This document shows positions 25,918-33,893 of a DNA stretch of 64,000 nt, piece after piece. Under the pieces are notes generated by a model. It made no database searches. It was not told the origin of the DNA and saw nothing but the letters and a program-made list of their open reading frames with translations. Location: positions 853,448-917,447 of the forward strand of contig CAWKCC010000004.1 of assembly GCA_963848045.1 (NCBI GenBank). The letters are read 5' to 3'. Made by a program: the position numbers and the translations under genes. This DNA is from CAVUAT01 sp963848045. Its GTDB lineage: Bacteria; Actinomycetota; Thermoleophilia; Solirubrobacterales; 70-9. Each line of letters opens with the position of its first letter. Positions within the stretch are counted from its first letter, which is position 1.

Positions 25918-27375
25918 TCAGGGAAGGACCTCCAGGTACTCGTCGCGCTCCCAGTCGGTGACCGCGGCGAGGTAGCGCTCCCACTCGTCGCGCTTGTAGT
26001 CGCGGAACACCTTGTAGAGCCGGCCGGGTATCGCAGAGCGCACCACCTCATCGGCCTCCAGCGCCTCCAGCGCGGCGCCGAGGCTCTCGGGCACGCGCTC
26101 GAGCTCGACCCCCGCCTCGAGCAGGTCGTAGGTGTTGCCCTCCTGCGGATCGCCCGGATCGCTCTTTCGCTTGATCCCGTCGAGGCCGGCCGTGAGCAGG
26201 GTCGCGACCGACAGGTAGGGGTTGCTGGAGGAATCGACGCCGCGGTACTCGAAGCGGCCGCCGGATGCGACGCGCACCGTGCAGGTGCGGTTCTGCCAGC
26301 CCCAGTTCTTGTAGACGGGGGCCCAGAAGCCGTAGTCCCACATGCGGCTGTAGGAGTTGACCGTCGGGTTGCCGATGCACATCAGGGCGCCGAAGTGGTC
26401 GAGCAGGCCGCCCAGGAAGTGCCTTGCCGTGTCTGAGAGCTGCGCGGGGCCGTCGGGGTCGTGGAAGACGTTGTTCCCCTTGTCGTCCACCAGCGTGAAA
26501 TGGTGGTGATGCCCGTTGGCCGAGACGCCGGTGAACGGCTTCGGCATGAACGATGCGAGCAGGCCGTGCTTGCGCGCTACGGCTGCGCAGATCTGCCGGT
26601 AGGTGGTGATGTTGTCAGCGGTGCGGACGGGGCGGTCGTAGCGGAAGTTGAGCTCGAGCTGGCCGGGGGCGTCCTCGTGGTCGCCGTAGCTCATGTCGAG
26701 CCCCATCCGCTGCCCGTAGTCGACCACGTCCATGAGCACCGGACGCAGCTCCTCGAACATGTGGATGTGGTAGCAGTAGGGCTTGGTGACGCCCTCGGCG
26801 CTCTTGCCGTCCTCGGACCACTTCATCCACATCATCTCGGGCTCGATCCCCAGCACGAAGTTGAGACCGGTCTCCGCCTCGAACTCCGAGACCACGCGCT
26901 TCAGGTTCTGGCGGGGGTCGGCATCGAGCAGCTCACCCGTCTCGGTGTCGTAGCAGTCGCAGAAGACCCGGGCGACGCGGTCGTCCCAGGGCAACACCTG
27001 GAAGGTGTCCAGGTCGGCGATCGCGGCCAGCTCGGACTCCTCCGGGCCGAAGCCCAGGTAGTTGCCGTCGCGGTCGGTGAACAGGTTGGCGGTCGCGCCG
27101 TAGACCAGCTGGTAGCCCTTCTCGGCCACCTGCGGGAAGAACGAGGAGACGACCCCCTTGCCCATCACGCGGCCAGTCACCGAGACCTGCTGAAAGAAGA
27201 CGTAGCGGATGCCCTCGTCCTCGATCCGCTTGGTCAGCTCCGCGATCTTCTCGGCACGGCCCTTCTGGCTGCGGGCCTCCTCCAGCGTCGGCGGCGGCAT
27301 CTCGACGCGCGGACGCTCGAGCACCGTCTCCATGGTGCCGCCCATGACCTCCGTGAACTCTCCCCGATCAGACAC
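25918..27375 (-). CDS. Glutamine-synthetase family ligase (GlnT / gamma-glutamylmethylamide synthetase-like)
   Basis: A 485-residue glutamine synthetase superfamily enzyme. The ATP/metal/glutamate motifs are present: GIEPEMMW, GDHEDAPGQLELNFRYD, FMPKPFTGVSANGHHHHFTL, and NRTCTVRVASGGRFEYRGVD. The GTG start at 27375 is supported by the Shine-Dalgarno GAGAGGAGAG about 8 nt upstream. Its linkage to split glutamate-synthase-like subunits and a DAO oxidase matches the N-methylglutamate pathway, where this ligase would join glutamate to methylamine. It could instead be a true glutamine synthetase or act on another amine; sequence alone does not decide. Confidence 0.8.
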   Translation of the reverse strand: MSDRGEFTEVMGGTMETVLERPRVEMPPPTLEEARSQKGRAEKIAELTKRIEDEGIRYVFFQQVSVTGRVMGKGVVSSFFPQVAEKGYQLVYGATANLFTDRDGNYLGFGPEESELAAIADLDTFQVLPWDDRVARVFCDCYDTETGELLDADPRQNLKRVVSEFEAETGLNFVLGIEPEMMWMKWSEDGKSAEGVTKPYCYHIHMFEELRPVLMDVVDYGQRMGLDMSYGDHEDAPGQLELNFRYDRPVRTADNITTYRQICAAVARKHGLLASFMPKPFTGVSANGHHHHFTLVDDKGNNVFHDPDGPAQLSDTARHFLGGLLDHFGALMCIGNPTVNSYSRMWDYGFWAPVYKNWGWQNRTCTVRVASGGRFEYRGVDSSSNPYLSVATLLTAGLDGIKRKSDPGDPQEGNTYDLLEAGVELERVPESLGAALEALEADEVVRSAIPGRLYKVFRDYKRDEWERYLAAVTDWERDEYLEVLP

Positions 27376-27410
27376 TCAGCACTCTCCTCTCGTTGTCGCG
27401 ACCCTAACAC

Positions 27411-27431
27411 ACGAATGTACGAATTGGTCTA
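27411..27431 (+). promoter_or_regulatory. Possible GntR operator upstream of the operon body
   Basis: A direct repeat ACGAAT-GT-ACGAAT (27411-27424) is followed by TGGTCTA (27425-27431), which equals one half of the TGGTCTAGACCA site bound by HutC/DasR-type GntR proteins. It lies in the AT-rich 53-bp gap between the GntR gene and the synthetase gene. The regulator assignment is inference. Confidence 0.25.
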
Positions 27432-28271
27432 TTTGTTCAGCAGCGCGGATTCTCCCCCGCCGCCCTCGCCGGCGATGCTCCGCACGGGCGGCGGGTCGCC
27501 GAGCCAGCGCATCACATGCAGGTCGAGGGTGTGCGGCAGAAAGACGTCGGTGGAATGCTGCAGCACCCGCTGCTCGCCCGAGCAGATCACGTGGCCGATC
27601 TCGAGCGCGGCGGAGGTCCGCCGCACGCCGAGCGCGGCACCGAGCCTGTCCCGGCCGGTCAGCAGCCGCGGTCTGATCTGCGTGCGGGCATAGGCGACGG
27701 GCAGCTCGTGCGCGAGCAGCACGTCGAGCACCATCTGACCGCTCTCGAGGTCGCGGCGCAGGCGGGCCGGCGGTGGCAGATCGAGGCCGGGCCTCACCAC
27801 GTCGCGCATGTGGACGGCAGGCTGCCCGTTCAGCAGCAGCACCCGGGTGATGGTCGTGGCCACCGCCTCGGCGGGCAGCTCGAAGACCTCGCCCAGCTCG
27901 ACGCCGATCGGCGCCTGTTCGATCTCGAGCTCGGAGAGCTCCAGCCGGACACCGCGGCGCTCGGCGAGCACCGCGTAGGACACGAGCCTCTCGAGCCCCT
28001 CGTCCAGGCTGGTCGAGTGCCCCTCGCCGACGAAGGTGCCGCTGCCCTGGCGCCGCACCAGCTCGCCCGATGCGGCCAGGCGGTCCACCGCCGTTCGCAG
28101 GGTCCCCCGCGAGACCCCGAGGCGCACCGAAAGCTCCTGCTCGGAGGGAAGCCGGTCGCCGGCGCGGTGCTGGCCGGCCGCCAGCCAGGAGCGCAGCGCG
28201 TCCTCGGCCGCGTCGACCAGCGACGGCTTCGGGGCCTGAGGCGCCGCCTGTGCTGTCTTGCCGCCGGCCAT
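27429..28271 (-). CDS. GntR/HutC-family transcriptional regulator with UTRA domain
   Basis: A 280-residue regulator. The N-terminal winged helix (about 20-85) has RLPSEQELSVRLGVSRGTLRTAVDRL, and the rest is a UTRA ligand-binding domain with VATTITRVLLLNGQPAVHMRDVV-type strands. The ATG at 28271 is chosen over one 14 codons upstream because a TACGAT box lies 8 nt before it. It is the first gene of the minus-strand operon and most likely represses it until a small amine or amino acid ligand binds. Confidence 0.82.
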   Translation of the reverse strand: MAGGKTAQAAPQAPKPSLVDAAEDALRSWLAAGQHRAGDRLPSEQELSVRLGVSRGTLRTAVDRLAASGELVRRQGSGTFVGEGHSTSLDEGLERLVSYAVLAERRGVRLELSELEIEQAPIGVELGEVFELPAEAVATTITRVLLLNGQPAVHMRDVVRPGLDLPPPARLRRDLESGQMVLDVLLAHELPVAYARTQIRPRLLTGRDRLGAALGVRRTSAALEIGHVICSGEQRVLQHSTDVFLPHTLDLHVMRWLGDPPPVRSIAGEGGGGESALLNK

Positions 28272-28615
28272 CTGCCGCGATCGTATCCCGGCCCAGCGGC
28301 GCCTGCCGTCCACCCGTCCAAACCACCAAAAACTGGGGTGGCGGCTCTGGCGGCGGGGGGCCGATGCAGGGCGTGGTAGCCATGGGACACTCGATCACCC
28401 CCACCCAGAACCTCAATGCCAGGCTCTCCCGCCGCGAGCAGGGCAGCGAGGGCCGGCGCCCGGCGCCCCGGTCATCCCCGGCGACGAGCCCGAGCGCGAT
28501 CCGGAGCTCCGCGCCGCCGGTTCGCATCGTGGGAGTAGCCGGCCGCTTCCAGCGCCGCTACCTGGTCAACGACTGAGCGCTTGCGCGCCGTCGGGCGCGG
28601 AGCGATGATGCCCGC
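28272..28615. other. 344-bp gap between divergent genes; possible 64-codon ORF
   Basis: This holds the GntR promoter box at its left end. A short plus-strand frame from the ATG at 28382 to a TGA at 28576 (64 codons, ending RRYLVND) is open but has no clear Shine-Dalgarno and is Arg/Ser-rich, so I do not claim a gene. Nothing else was recognised. Confidence 0.3.
28280..28285 (-). promoter_or_regulatory. Putative -10 box TACGAT, leaderless
   Basis: Minus-strand TACGAT ends 8 nt before the ATG at 28271 and decides that start. No Shine-Dalgarno is present. Confidence 0.4.
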
Positions 28616-29572
28616 GTGCGAGCCGCGATCGCGACCTCACTCACCCTCGCCGCGATCGCGCTGGCGCCGGCGGGCGGGGCGCATGCTTCCCCGGCGACCG
28701 GAGAGGACCGGATGGCGCCCGCGGCACACCCGGCCGCAACCACCCGGCCCGCCGCTCAGGGACAGGCCGCCAGGCGCGGCGAGGGGAGGCGCCCCCGCGC
28801 GTACCCCTGGGGACGACGCGTCAAGGCGGCCCGGCGGTTTGCGCGCCGGCGCACCGGGGCGGTCTCCTTTGCTGTGATCGACCATCGCGGCCGCATCCAT
28901 GGCTTCCACCGCGGCACCCGCTATTCCTCGGCGAGTCTCGTCAAGGCGATGCTGATGGTCGCCTACCTGCGCCGGCGCAGCGTCAGCAGGCGGCGGCTGC
29001 ATCGCTTCGATCGCGCCCTGCTGGGGCCGATGATCCGGGCTTCGGACAACGGCGCGGCCTCGGCGGTGCAGGCCCGGGTGGGAACCGGCGCCCTGCGCCG
29101 CCTCGCCCGCCGGGCCGGGATGAGGCGCTTCATCCCCCACCCCGTCTGGGGAGGCAGCCAGCTGACCGCTCGCGACCAGGCGCGCTTCTTCTTCCGGATC
29201 AGGGCCCTGACTCCGCGCCGGCACCGCGCCTACGCGCTCGGGCTGCTGCGGCGGATCGTCGCGGGCCAGCGCTGGGGCATTCCGCAGGGCGTCGGGCCGG
29301 GGTTTCGCGTCCACTTCAAGGGTGGCTGGTATCCGGGCGGGGGCGGCTGGCGCGTGCACCAGGCGGCTCTGCTGCGCGGCCGCTCGGGCCGCAAGCTGGC
29401 GCTGGCTGTGCTGACCGAGGGCGGTCCCGGCTTCGGCTACGGACAGCAGACGATCCGCGGGGTCACCACGCGCCTGCTGCGGGGCATTCGGCGCTTCGCT
29501 CCCTTCCGCCCTGGGAAGGGAGGAAAGAAGGACGGCCGAAGCTCCGGCGCCGGCTACCCCGCGAAGCGGTAG
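28616..29572 (+). CDS. Secreted beta-lactamase-fold serine hydrolase
   Basis: A 318-residue exported protein. A signal peptide covers about residues 1-25 (LAAIALAPAGGAHA). The penicillin-recognising fold motifs are all present: S107-L-V-K110 (SxxK), SDN at 143-145, and KGG in FKGGWYPGGGG in place of KTG. It is Arg-rich and lacks the class A Glu166-loop signature that I can identify, so a peptidoglycan hydrolase/peptidase or an inactive wall protein is as likely as a beta-lactamase. The GTG start at 28616 gives the signal peptide. The last 19 bases overlap the convergent response regulator gene. Confidence 0.75.
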   Translation: MRAAIATSLTLAAIALAPAGGAHASPATGEDRMAPAAHPAATTRPAAQGQAARRGEGRRPRAYPWGRRVKAARRFARRRTGAVSFAVIDHRGRIHGFHRGTRYSSASLVKAMLMVAYLRRRSVSRRRLHRFDRALLGPMIRASDNGAASAVQARVGTGALRRLARRAGMRRFIPHPVWGGSQLTARDQARFFFRIRALTPRRHRAYALGLLRRIVAGQRWGIPQGVGPGFRVHFKGGWYPGGGGWRVHQAALLRGRSGRKLALAVLTEGGPGFGYGQQTIRGVTTRLLRGIRRFAPFRPGKGGKKDGRSSGAGYPAKR

Positions 29573-30261
29573 CCCACCCGGCGCACGGTCAGCACCAGCT
29601 CGGGCTTCTGCGGATCGCTCTCCACCTTCTGGCGGAGGTTGGAGATGTGGACGTCGCAGGCGCGGACATCGCCGCGGAACTCGGTCTGCCAGAGCTCCTC
29701 CATGATCTCCTGGCGTGAGAACACCTGGCCGGGACTGCCGGCAAGCAGCCTCAGCACCTGGAACTCCGAGCGCGTCAGGTTGACGGGCTCGCCTCGGACG
29801 GTGACCAGGTGGCGCGCGAGGTCGATCGTCACCGGGCCCGCCTCGATCGTCGAGCCCTCCGAGCCGTTCGAGCGGTCCAGGTCGCGGCGGCGCAGCTGGG
29901 CGCGGACCCTGCCGAGCAGCTCGCGGACCGAGAAGGGCTTGGTCACGTAGTCGTCGGCGCCGACCTCGAGACCGACCACCTTGTCGACCTCCGCGTCCTT
30001 GGCGGTCAGCAGGATGATCGGCACCGGGCTGCGCGAGCGCACCTCGCGACAGATGTCGAGGCCGCTCTTGCCGGGCATCATGATGTCCAGGATCAGCAGG
30101 TCGAACTCGGTATCGGCGAGCTTGGCCTCGGCATCCTCCCCGTCGCTGGCCAGCGTCACACCGAAGCCCTCCTGCTCCAGCGCGTAGCCGACCGACTCGC
30201 GCACCGAGGGCTCGTCGTCTACGACGAGGATGCGGGCGGTTGCGGGCGGTGCGGTGTTCAT
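29554..30261 (-). CDS. OmpR/PhoB-family response regulator
   Basis: A 235-residue two-component regulator. The receiver domain has D15-D16, phosphoacceptor D59 (LLILDIMMPG), T86 and K108. The C-terminal winged-helix DNA-binding domain ends in the usual VRTVRRVGYRF-like hairpin (LTVRRVGYRFAG). The gene lies 4 bp after the histidine kinase gene, so the pair is one operon. Targets are unknown. Confidence 0.92.
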   Translation of the reverse strand: MNTAPPATARILVVDDEPSVRESVGYALEQEGFGVTLASDGEDAEAKLADTEFDLLILDIMMPGKSGLDICREVRSRSPVPIILLTAKDAEVDKVVGLEVGADDYVTKPFSVRELLGRVRAQLRRRDLDRSNGSEGSTIEAGPVTIDLARHLVTVRGEPVNLTRSEFQVLRLLAGSPGQVFSRQEIMEELWQTEFRGDVRACDVHISNLRQKVESDPQKPELVLTVRRVGYRFAG

Positions 30262-30265
30262 CGGG

Positions 30266-32011
30266 TCAGGCGACGGGGGTCGGGGTCGGCTTGGCCTGGC
30301 GCAGGCGGACCCAGAAGGTGGAGCCGCTGCCCGGCTCGGAGCGCAGGCCGATCTCGCCGCCCATCACGTCGACCATGCGCTTTGCGATCGCCAGGCCGAG
30401 GCCGAAGCCCTCGTTCTCGAGCGCACCGCTGCCGCGGTAGAAGCGCTCGAACACCCGGTCCTGCTCGGAGGCGGGTATTCCCTCGCCGGTGTCCTCCACT
30501 TCGATCGCCACCATTCCCCCATCCGCTCGCGAGGCGCGAAGCGTAACCGCGCCCGGGGCGGAGGTGTTCTTGGCCGCGTTGGTGAGCAGGCCGATCAGCA
30601 CCTGGCGCACCAACACCGGATCCCCGTTTGCGACGAGGTCGGGGGGCAGCTCCGTGACGACCTCGACGCCCTCGGGCAGCCGCACGGCGGCGGCTGCCTC
30701 CTCGGCCGCGAGCGTCACGTCAACGATCTCGGCCTCCTCGCGCTCGCCCGCGGCCTCGACGCGCGCGAGCATCAGCAGCGACTGGGTCAGCCGCGTCATC
30801 CGCTCGGCGTCCTCGGCGAGGCGGTCTAGGAAGCGCTCGCGCGCCTCGGGGTCGTCCTTGGCGCCGCCGCGCAGCACCTCGATCGCGCTGGAGATCCCGG
30901 CCAGTGGGTTGCGAAGCTCGTGGGCGGCGTTGGAGACGAACTCGCGCTCGGCCTCCTCCCGCTTGAGCGAGTCGGTGCGGTCGCGCACCACCATCAGCAC
31001 GGCGTGCTCAGCCGGGACGCTGCGCGCATGCACGGCGTAGACGCGGCCGTCGATGGTGAGCGCCGGGTCCTCGCTCGAGCCATCGCTCGATGCGCGCCGC
31101 AGCAAGGGGATCAGCCCCACAGCCGGCTGCGCGCCTCGCACAAGGCGCTCTGCCGCTGGGTTGGAGAAGCGGACGGCACCGTCCTCACCGACCACGATCA
31201 CCGCCTCGCGCATGCCGTCGAGGATCGCCGAGAGCCGGTCGCGCTCGGTGGCGAGCTCCCCGAAGCTTCGGCGCAGCGCCTCCCGCATCGTGTCGAGGGC
31301 GCGCGTCAGGTCGCCGATCTCGTCGCTGCCACCAGCCGGCAGCGGGGCGTCGAAGCGGCCGGAGGCCATCTGCTCGGCCGCTTGGGCGAGGCGCTTGACG
31401 CGAATCGAGATCAGCTGGGAGACGACGAAGCCGACCAGCAGCCCGATCGCGATCGCGATCGCCAGCGCCCGCAAGCGGTCGGCTCGAAGATCGTCGAAGG
31501 CCCGCGCCAGGGCGGGCGGGGGCTCGGCTACGACCACGACGGCGCCGCGGATGCTGTCGGCGCCGAAGATCGGAGCCGAGGCGATGGTGCGGTCGTCGCT
31601 GAGGTCGCCGCGAAAGCGCCGGCCGGCGCGAGCGATCTCCACCGCATCGCCCGCCGGCTCGATCCGTCTCAGGTCAGCGGGCGGGTTCGCATTGGCGGCG
31701 AACGGACGGCCGCGGCGGTCCACGGCCCAGATGTGGAAGGTCTCGGTGTTGGCCTCGTTGAGGATCTTGGCGGCCTCACCCGGCCCGGCCCTCTCGAGGT
31801 CGTCCGCCAGCCTCGCGGTGCGGCCCACCGTCAGGTCGGCACTCTCGCTCTTCAGCGTGCGCCCCGAGGAGTCGTTGACGAAGAGGTAGACGGCGGCCGC
31901 GGTGATCAGCGTCACCGAGGCGAACGCAGCCCCCAGCCAGACGCGCATCGATATGCGGCGGCGCGGTCGGCGCGATTCGGGATTCGCTTCGGGGGACGCG
32001 GTCGATGCCAT
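30266..32011 (-). CDS. Sensor histidine kinase (two TM, HAMP, PAS)
   Basis: A 581-residue membrane kinase partner of the regulator just downstream. Membrane segments are at about 24-44 and 183-203 with an extracytoplasmic sensor of ~140 residues between them. A HAMP linker is at 203-255 and a PAS-like domain at about 255-350 (SAILDGMREAVIVVGEDGAVRF, given in parts). The phosphorylated histidine is H364 in HELRNPL. The ATPase motifs are NAAKNTS, DTGEGIP and GLGLAIAK. Just upstream is the AT-rich direct repeat TAGATA-CT-TAGATA (minus strand), which may hold the promoter. Confidence 0.9.
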   Translation of the reverse strand: MASTASPEANPESRRPRRRISMRVWLGAAFASVTLITAAAVYLFVNDSSGRTLKSESADLTVGRTARLADDLERAGPGEAAKILNEANTETFHIWAVDRRGRPFAANANPPADLRRIEPAGDAVEIARAGRRFRGDLSDDRTIASAPIFGADSIRGAVVVVAEPPPALARAFDDLRADRLRALAIAIAIGLLVGFVVSQLISIRVKRLAQAAEQMASGRFDAPLPAGGSDEIGDLTRALDTMREALRRSFGELATERDRLSAILDGMREAVIVVGEDGAVRFSNPAAERLVRGAQPAVGLIPLLRRASSDGSSEDPALTIDGRVYAVHARSVPAEHAVLMVVRDRTDSLKREEAEREFVSNAAHELRNPLAGISSAIEVLRGGAKDDPEARERFLDRLAEDAERMTRLTQSLLMLARVEAAGEREEAEIVDVTLAAEEAAAAVRLPEGVEVVTELPPDLVANGDPVLVRQVLIGLLTNAAKNTSAPGAVTLRASRADGGMVAIEVEDTGEGIPASEQDRVFERFYRGSGALENEGFGLGLAIAKRMVDVMGGEIGLRSEPGSGSTFWVRLRQAKPTPTPVA

Positions 32012-32034
32012 ATCTAAGTATCTAGGAACACGAC

Positions 32035-33174
32035 TCAGTGCTCAGGTGCGAGCTCCTCGGCGAGCCGCAGCCAAAGCGCCTCCAGCGCGAGCTCCTCGGA
32101 GACGTTGACCCGCAGGCGCCGCCGCGTGTCGAGGACGAGCTCGACGGCGCGCCGCGCCCGGGCCGGGTCGAGCCCTTCGGCGTCGGCGCGCAGCTCGGCG
32201 AGCCGGTCGCTGCCCATCACCAGTCGCTCGTCGGCCCCCGAGGCGACGGCGGCCAGATCGCGGAACCAGGCACAGCAGAGCCCCAGCCCGAGGTCGAGCG
32301 CCTGGGTGCGAGAGCGGCGCGCCGTGCGCTTGACCTGGTCGGTCGCCTCGCGGGTGAGCTTGCCCGAGCGCCCGCGGCGAGCCCCCGACTCGGCGGCCTC
32401 GATCAGGCGCCGCTCCTCTCCGGCGCCCGCGTCCTCGCCCGCCCGCTCGGCGGCCGCCAGCATCGGCCGCCAGGGTTCGCCCGCCTCGGGCTCGTGGCGG
32501 GGGGCGCGGGCGGCTGTCTCGGCGCCTGCGCGCAGCTCACTGCCGCGCTCCCCCAGAAGCATCGACGCCAGCCTGACGTCGCCGCCGCAAAGGCGCGCGA
32601 CGGCGCCGGCGCCATTCGCGTCCACACCCTCGACGCCGCGGTCGCGCAGGGCCTCGAGCACGGCGTCGGGCGTGAGGGGCGCGAACTCGACCGTCTGGCA
32701 GCGGGAGAGGATCGTGCCCGCAAGCTGCTCGGGCTCGGAGCAGAGCAGGATCAGGTGGGCGAAGGCCGCCGGCTCCTCGAGCGTCTTCAGCAGCGCGTTC
32801 TGGCTCTCCTCGCGCAGACCCTCTGCCTCCTCGATCACGAAGGCGCGATGCTCGCCCTCGGCGGGGCGCAGGCTGGCCGCGCGGATCACCGACTCCCGCA
32901 CCTCCTCGACCAGGTGCTGCGCGCCGGCGGGACGAAGCCAGACCAGATCGGGATGCGGCGAGGGATCAATCAGGGCGCGGCGCCGGGCGTCGTCGGGATC
33001 GGGCGCGTGATCGGCGAGCAGCTCGGCCGCGAAGGCCCTCGCCGCGGCTCCCTTGCCCGACCCGGTGGGGCCCCGGAACAGGTATGCGTGGCTGGGGCCG
33101 GTGGCCAGGGCCGCCCCCAGGGCCGCCCGCGCCCGCGGCTGGTGGCGGGTCGCCCGCGCGAGCAGCTCGGGCAC
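32035..33174 (-). CDS. holB: DNA polymerase III subunit delta prime
   Basis: A 379-residue clamp-loader AAA+ protein. Walker A is GPTGSGKG (35-42), the sensor/hinge region is EEAEGLREESQNALLKTLEEP, and the SRC motif is ILSRCQTVEF. The zinc-binding cysteines found in E. coli delta prime are not seen. The GTG at 33174 is preferred as start because upstream codons fall inside tmk; it leaves a 23-bp gap to the tmk stop. The tmk-holB pair is a common bacterial arrangement. Confidence 0.85.
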   Translation of the reverse strand: MPELLARATRHQPRARAALGAALATGPSHAYLFRGPTGSGKGAAARAFAAELLADHAPDPDDARRRALIDPSPHPDLVWLRPAGAQHLVEEVRESVIRAASLRPAEGEHRAFVIEEAEGLREESQNALLKTLEEPAAFAHLILLCSEPEQLAGTILSRCQTVEFAPLTPDAVLEALRDRGVEGVDANGAGAVARLCGGDVRLASMLLGERGSELRAGAETAARAPRHEPEAGEPWRPMLAAAERAGEDAGAGEERRLIEAAESGARRGRSGKLTREATDQVKRTARRSRTQALDLGLGLCCAWFRDLAAVASGADERLVMGSDRLAELRADAEGLDPARARRAVELVLDTRRRLRVNVSEELALEALWLRLAEELAPEH

Positions 33175-33197
33175 GGCGCTCTGCGCGCTCGCAGCCG

Positions 33198-33824
33198 TCA
33201 GCCGGCGCTCCCTCTCCCGGCCCCCGCGCGCGCCCTCTCCAGCTCGCCGAGCACCGCCTCGTGCACCTGGTCGGGCGGGCCCGACGCGTCGATCACGCAC
33301 ACGCGGTGCTCGTGTCGGGAGGCGATCTGCTCGTAGCCCTCGGCCACCCGCTTCTGCAGGTCCAGGCCCTCGTGCTCGAAGCGGTCGGCGGCGCGCCCCT
33401 CCGCCGCTATCCGCTCGGCCGCGACCTCGGGGTGAAGGCGCAGGAACAGGGTCAGGTCAGGCCAGAGGCCGCCGGTCGCGATGTCGCACAGCGACTCGAC
33501 CTTGTCGGCTCCGAGCCCGCGCGCGATCCCCTGGTAGGCGATCGTCGAGTCGCTGAAGCGGTCGCAGACCACGTCGCTGCCGGCCGCCAGCGCGGGACCG
33601 ATCACCTCCGCGACAAGCTGGGCACGCGCCGCGCAGAACAGCAGCAGCTCGGCGAGCGCGTCGGGGGCCAGCCCCGGATCCTTGATCAGCTCGCGCACCC
33701 GCTCGCCGACGTCGGTGCCGCCGGGCTCGCGAACCAGCAGCGCTTCCGGGCCCAGCGCCTCCGCAAGCCGCTTCGCCTGCGTGGTCTTGCCCGACCCGTC
33801 GATGCCCTCCAGCGAGATGAACAT
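33198..33824 (-). CDS. tmk: Thymidylate kinase
   Basis: A 208-residue dTMP kinase that phosphorylates dTMP to dTDP. The P-loop is EGIDGSGKTTQ near the N-terminus. DR-x motif residues are in VREPGGTDVGERVR, and the LID/substrate region in CDRFSDSTIAYQG. I chose the ATG at 33824, which gives MFISLEGIDG; a GTG four codons upstream is open. A TAGGGT box ends 10 nt before the ATG. It heads the tmk-holB pair. Confidence 0.93.
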   Translation of the reverse strand: MFISLEGIDGSGKTTQAKRLAEALGPEALLVREPGGTDVGERVRELIKDPGLAPDALAELLLFCAARAQLVAEVIGPALAAGSDVVCDRFSDSTIAYQGIARGLGADKVESLCDIATGGLWPDLTLFLRLHPEVAAERIAAEGRAADRFEHEGLDLQKRVAEGYEQIASRHEHRVCVIDASGPPDQVHEAVLGELERARAGAGRGSAG

Positions 33825-33893
33825 GGTGGAGCCCACCCTAGCCCGCGCGCCGGTGGTCCAGCGGGCGCGAGAGTCGCTCGCCGCCCCAGGCCG

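Noticed and set aside
28616..29572. Antibiotic-resistance beta-lactamase
   Set aside because: SxxK, SDN and KGG are present but the class A Glu loop was not found, and the KTG motif is changed; a wall hydrolase or non-enzymatic homologue is equally likely.
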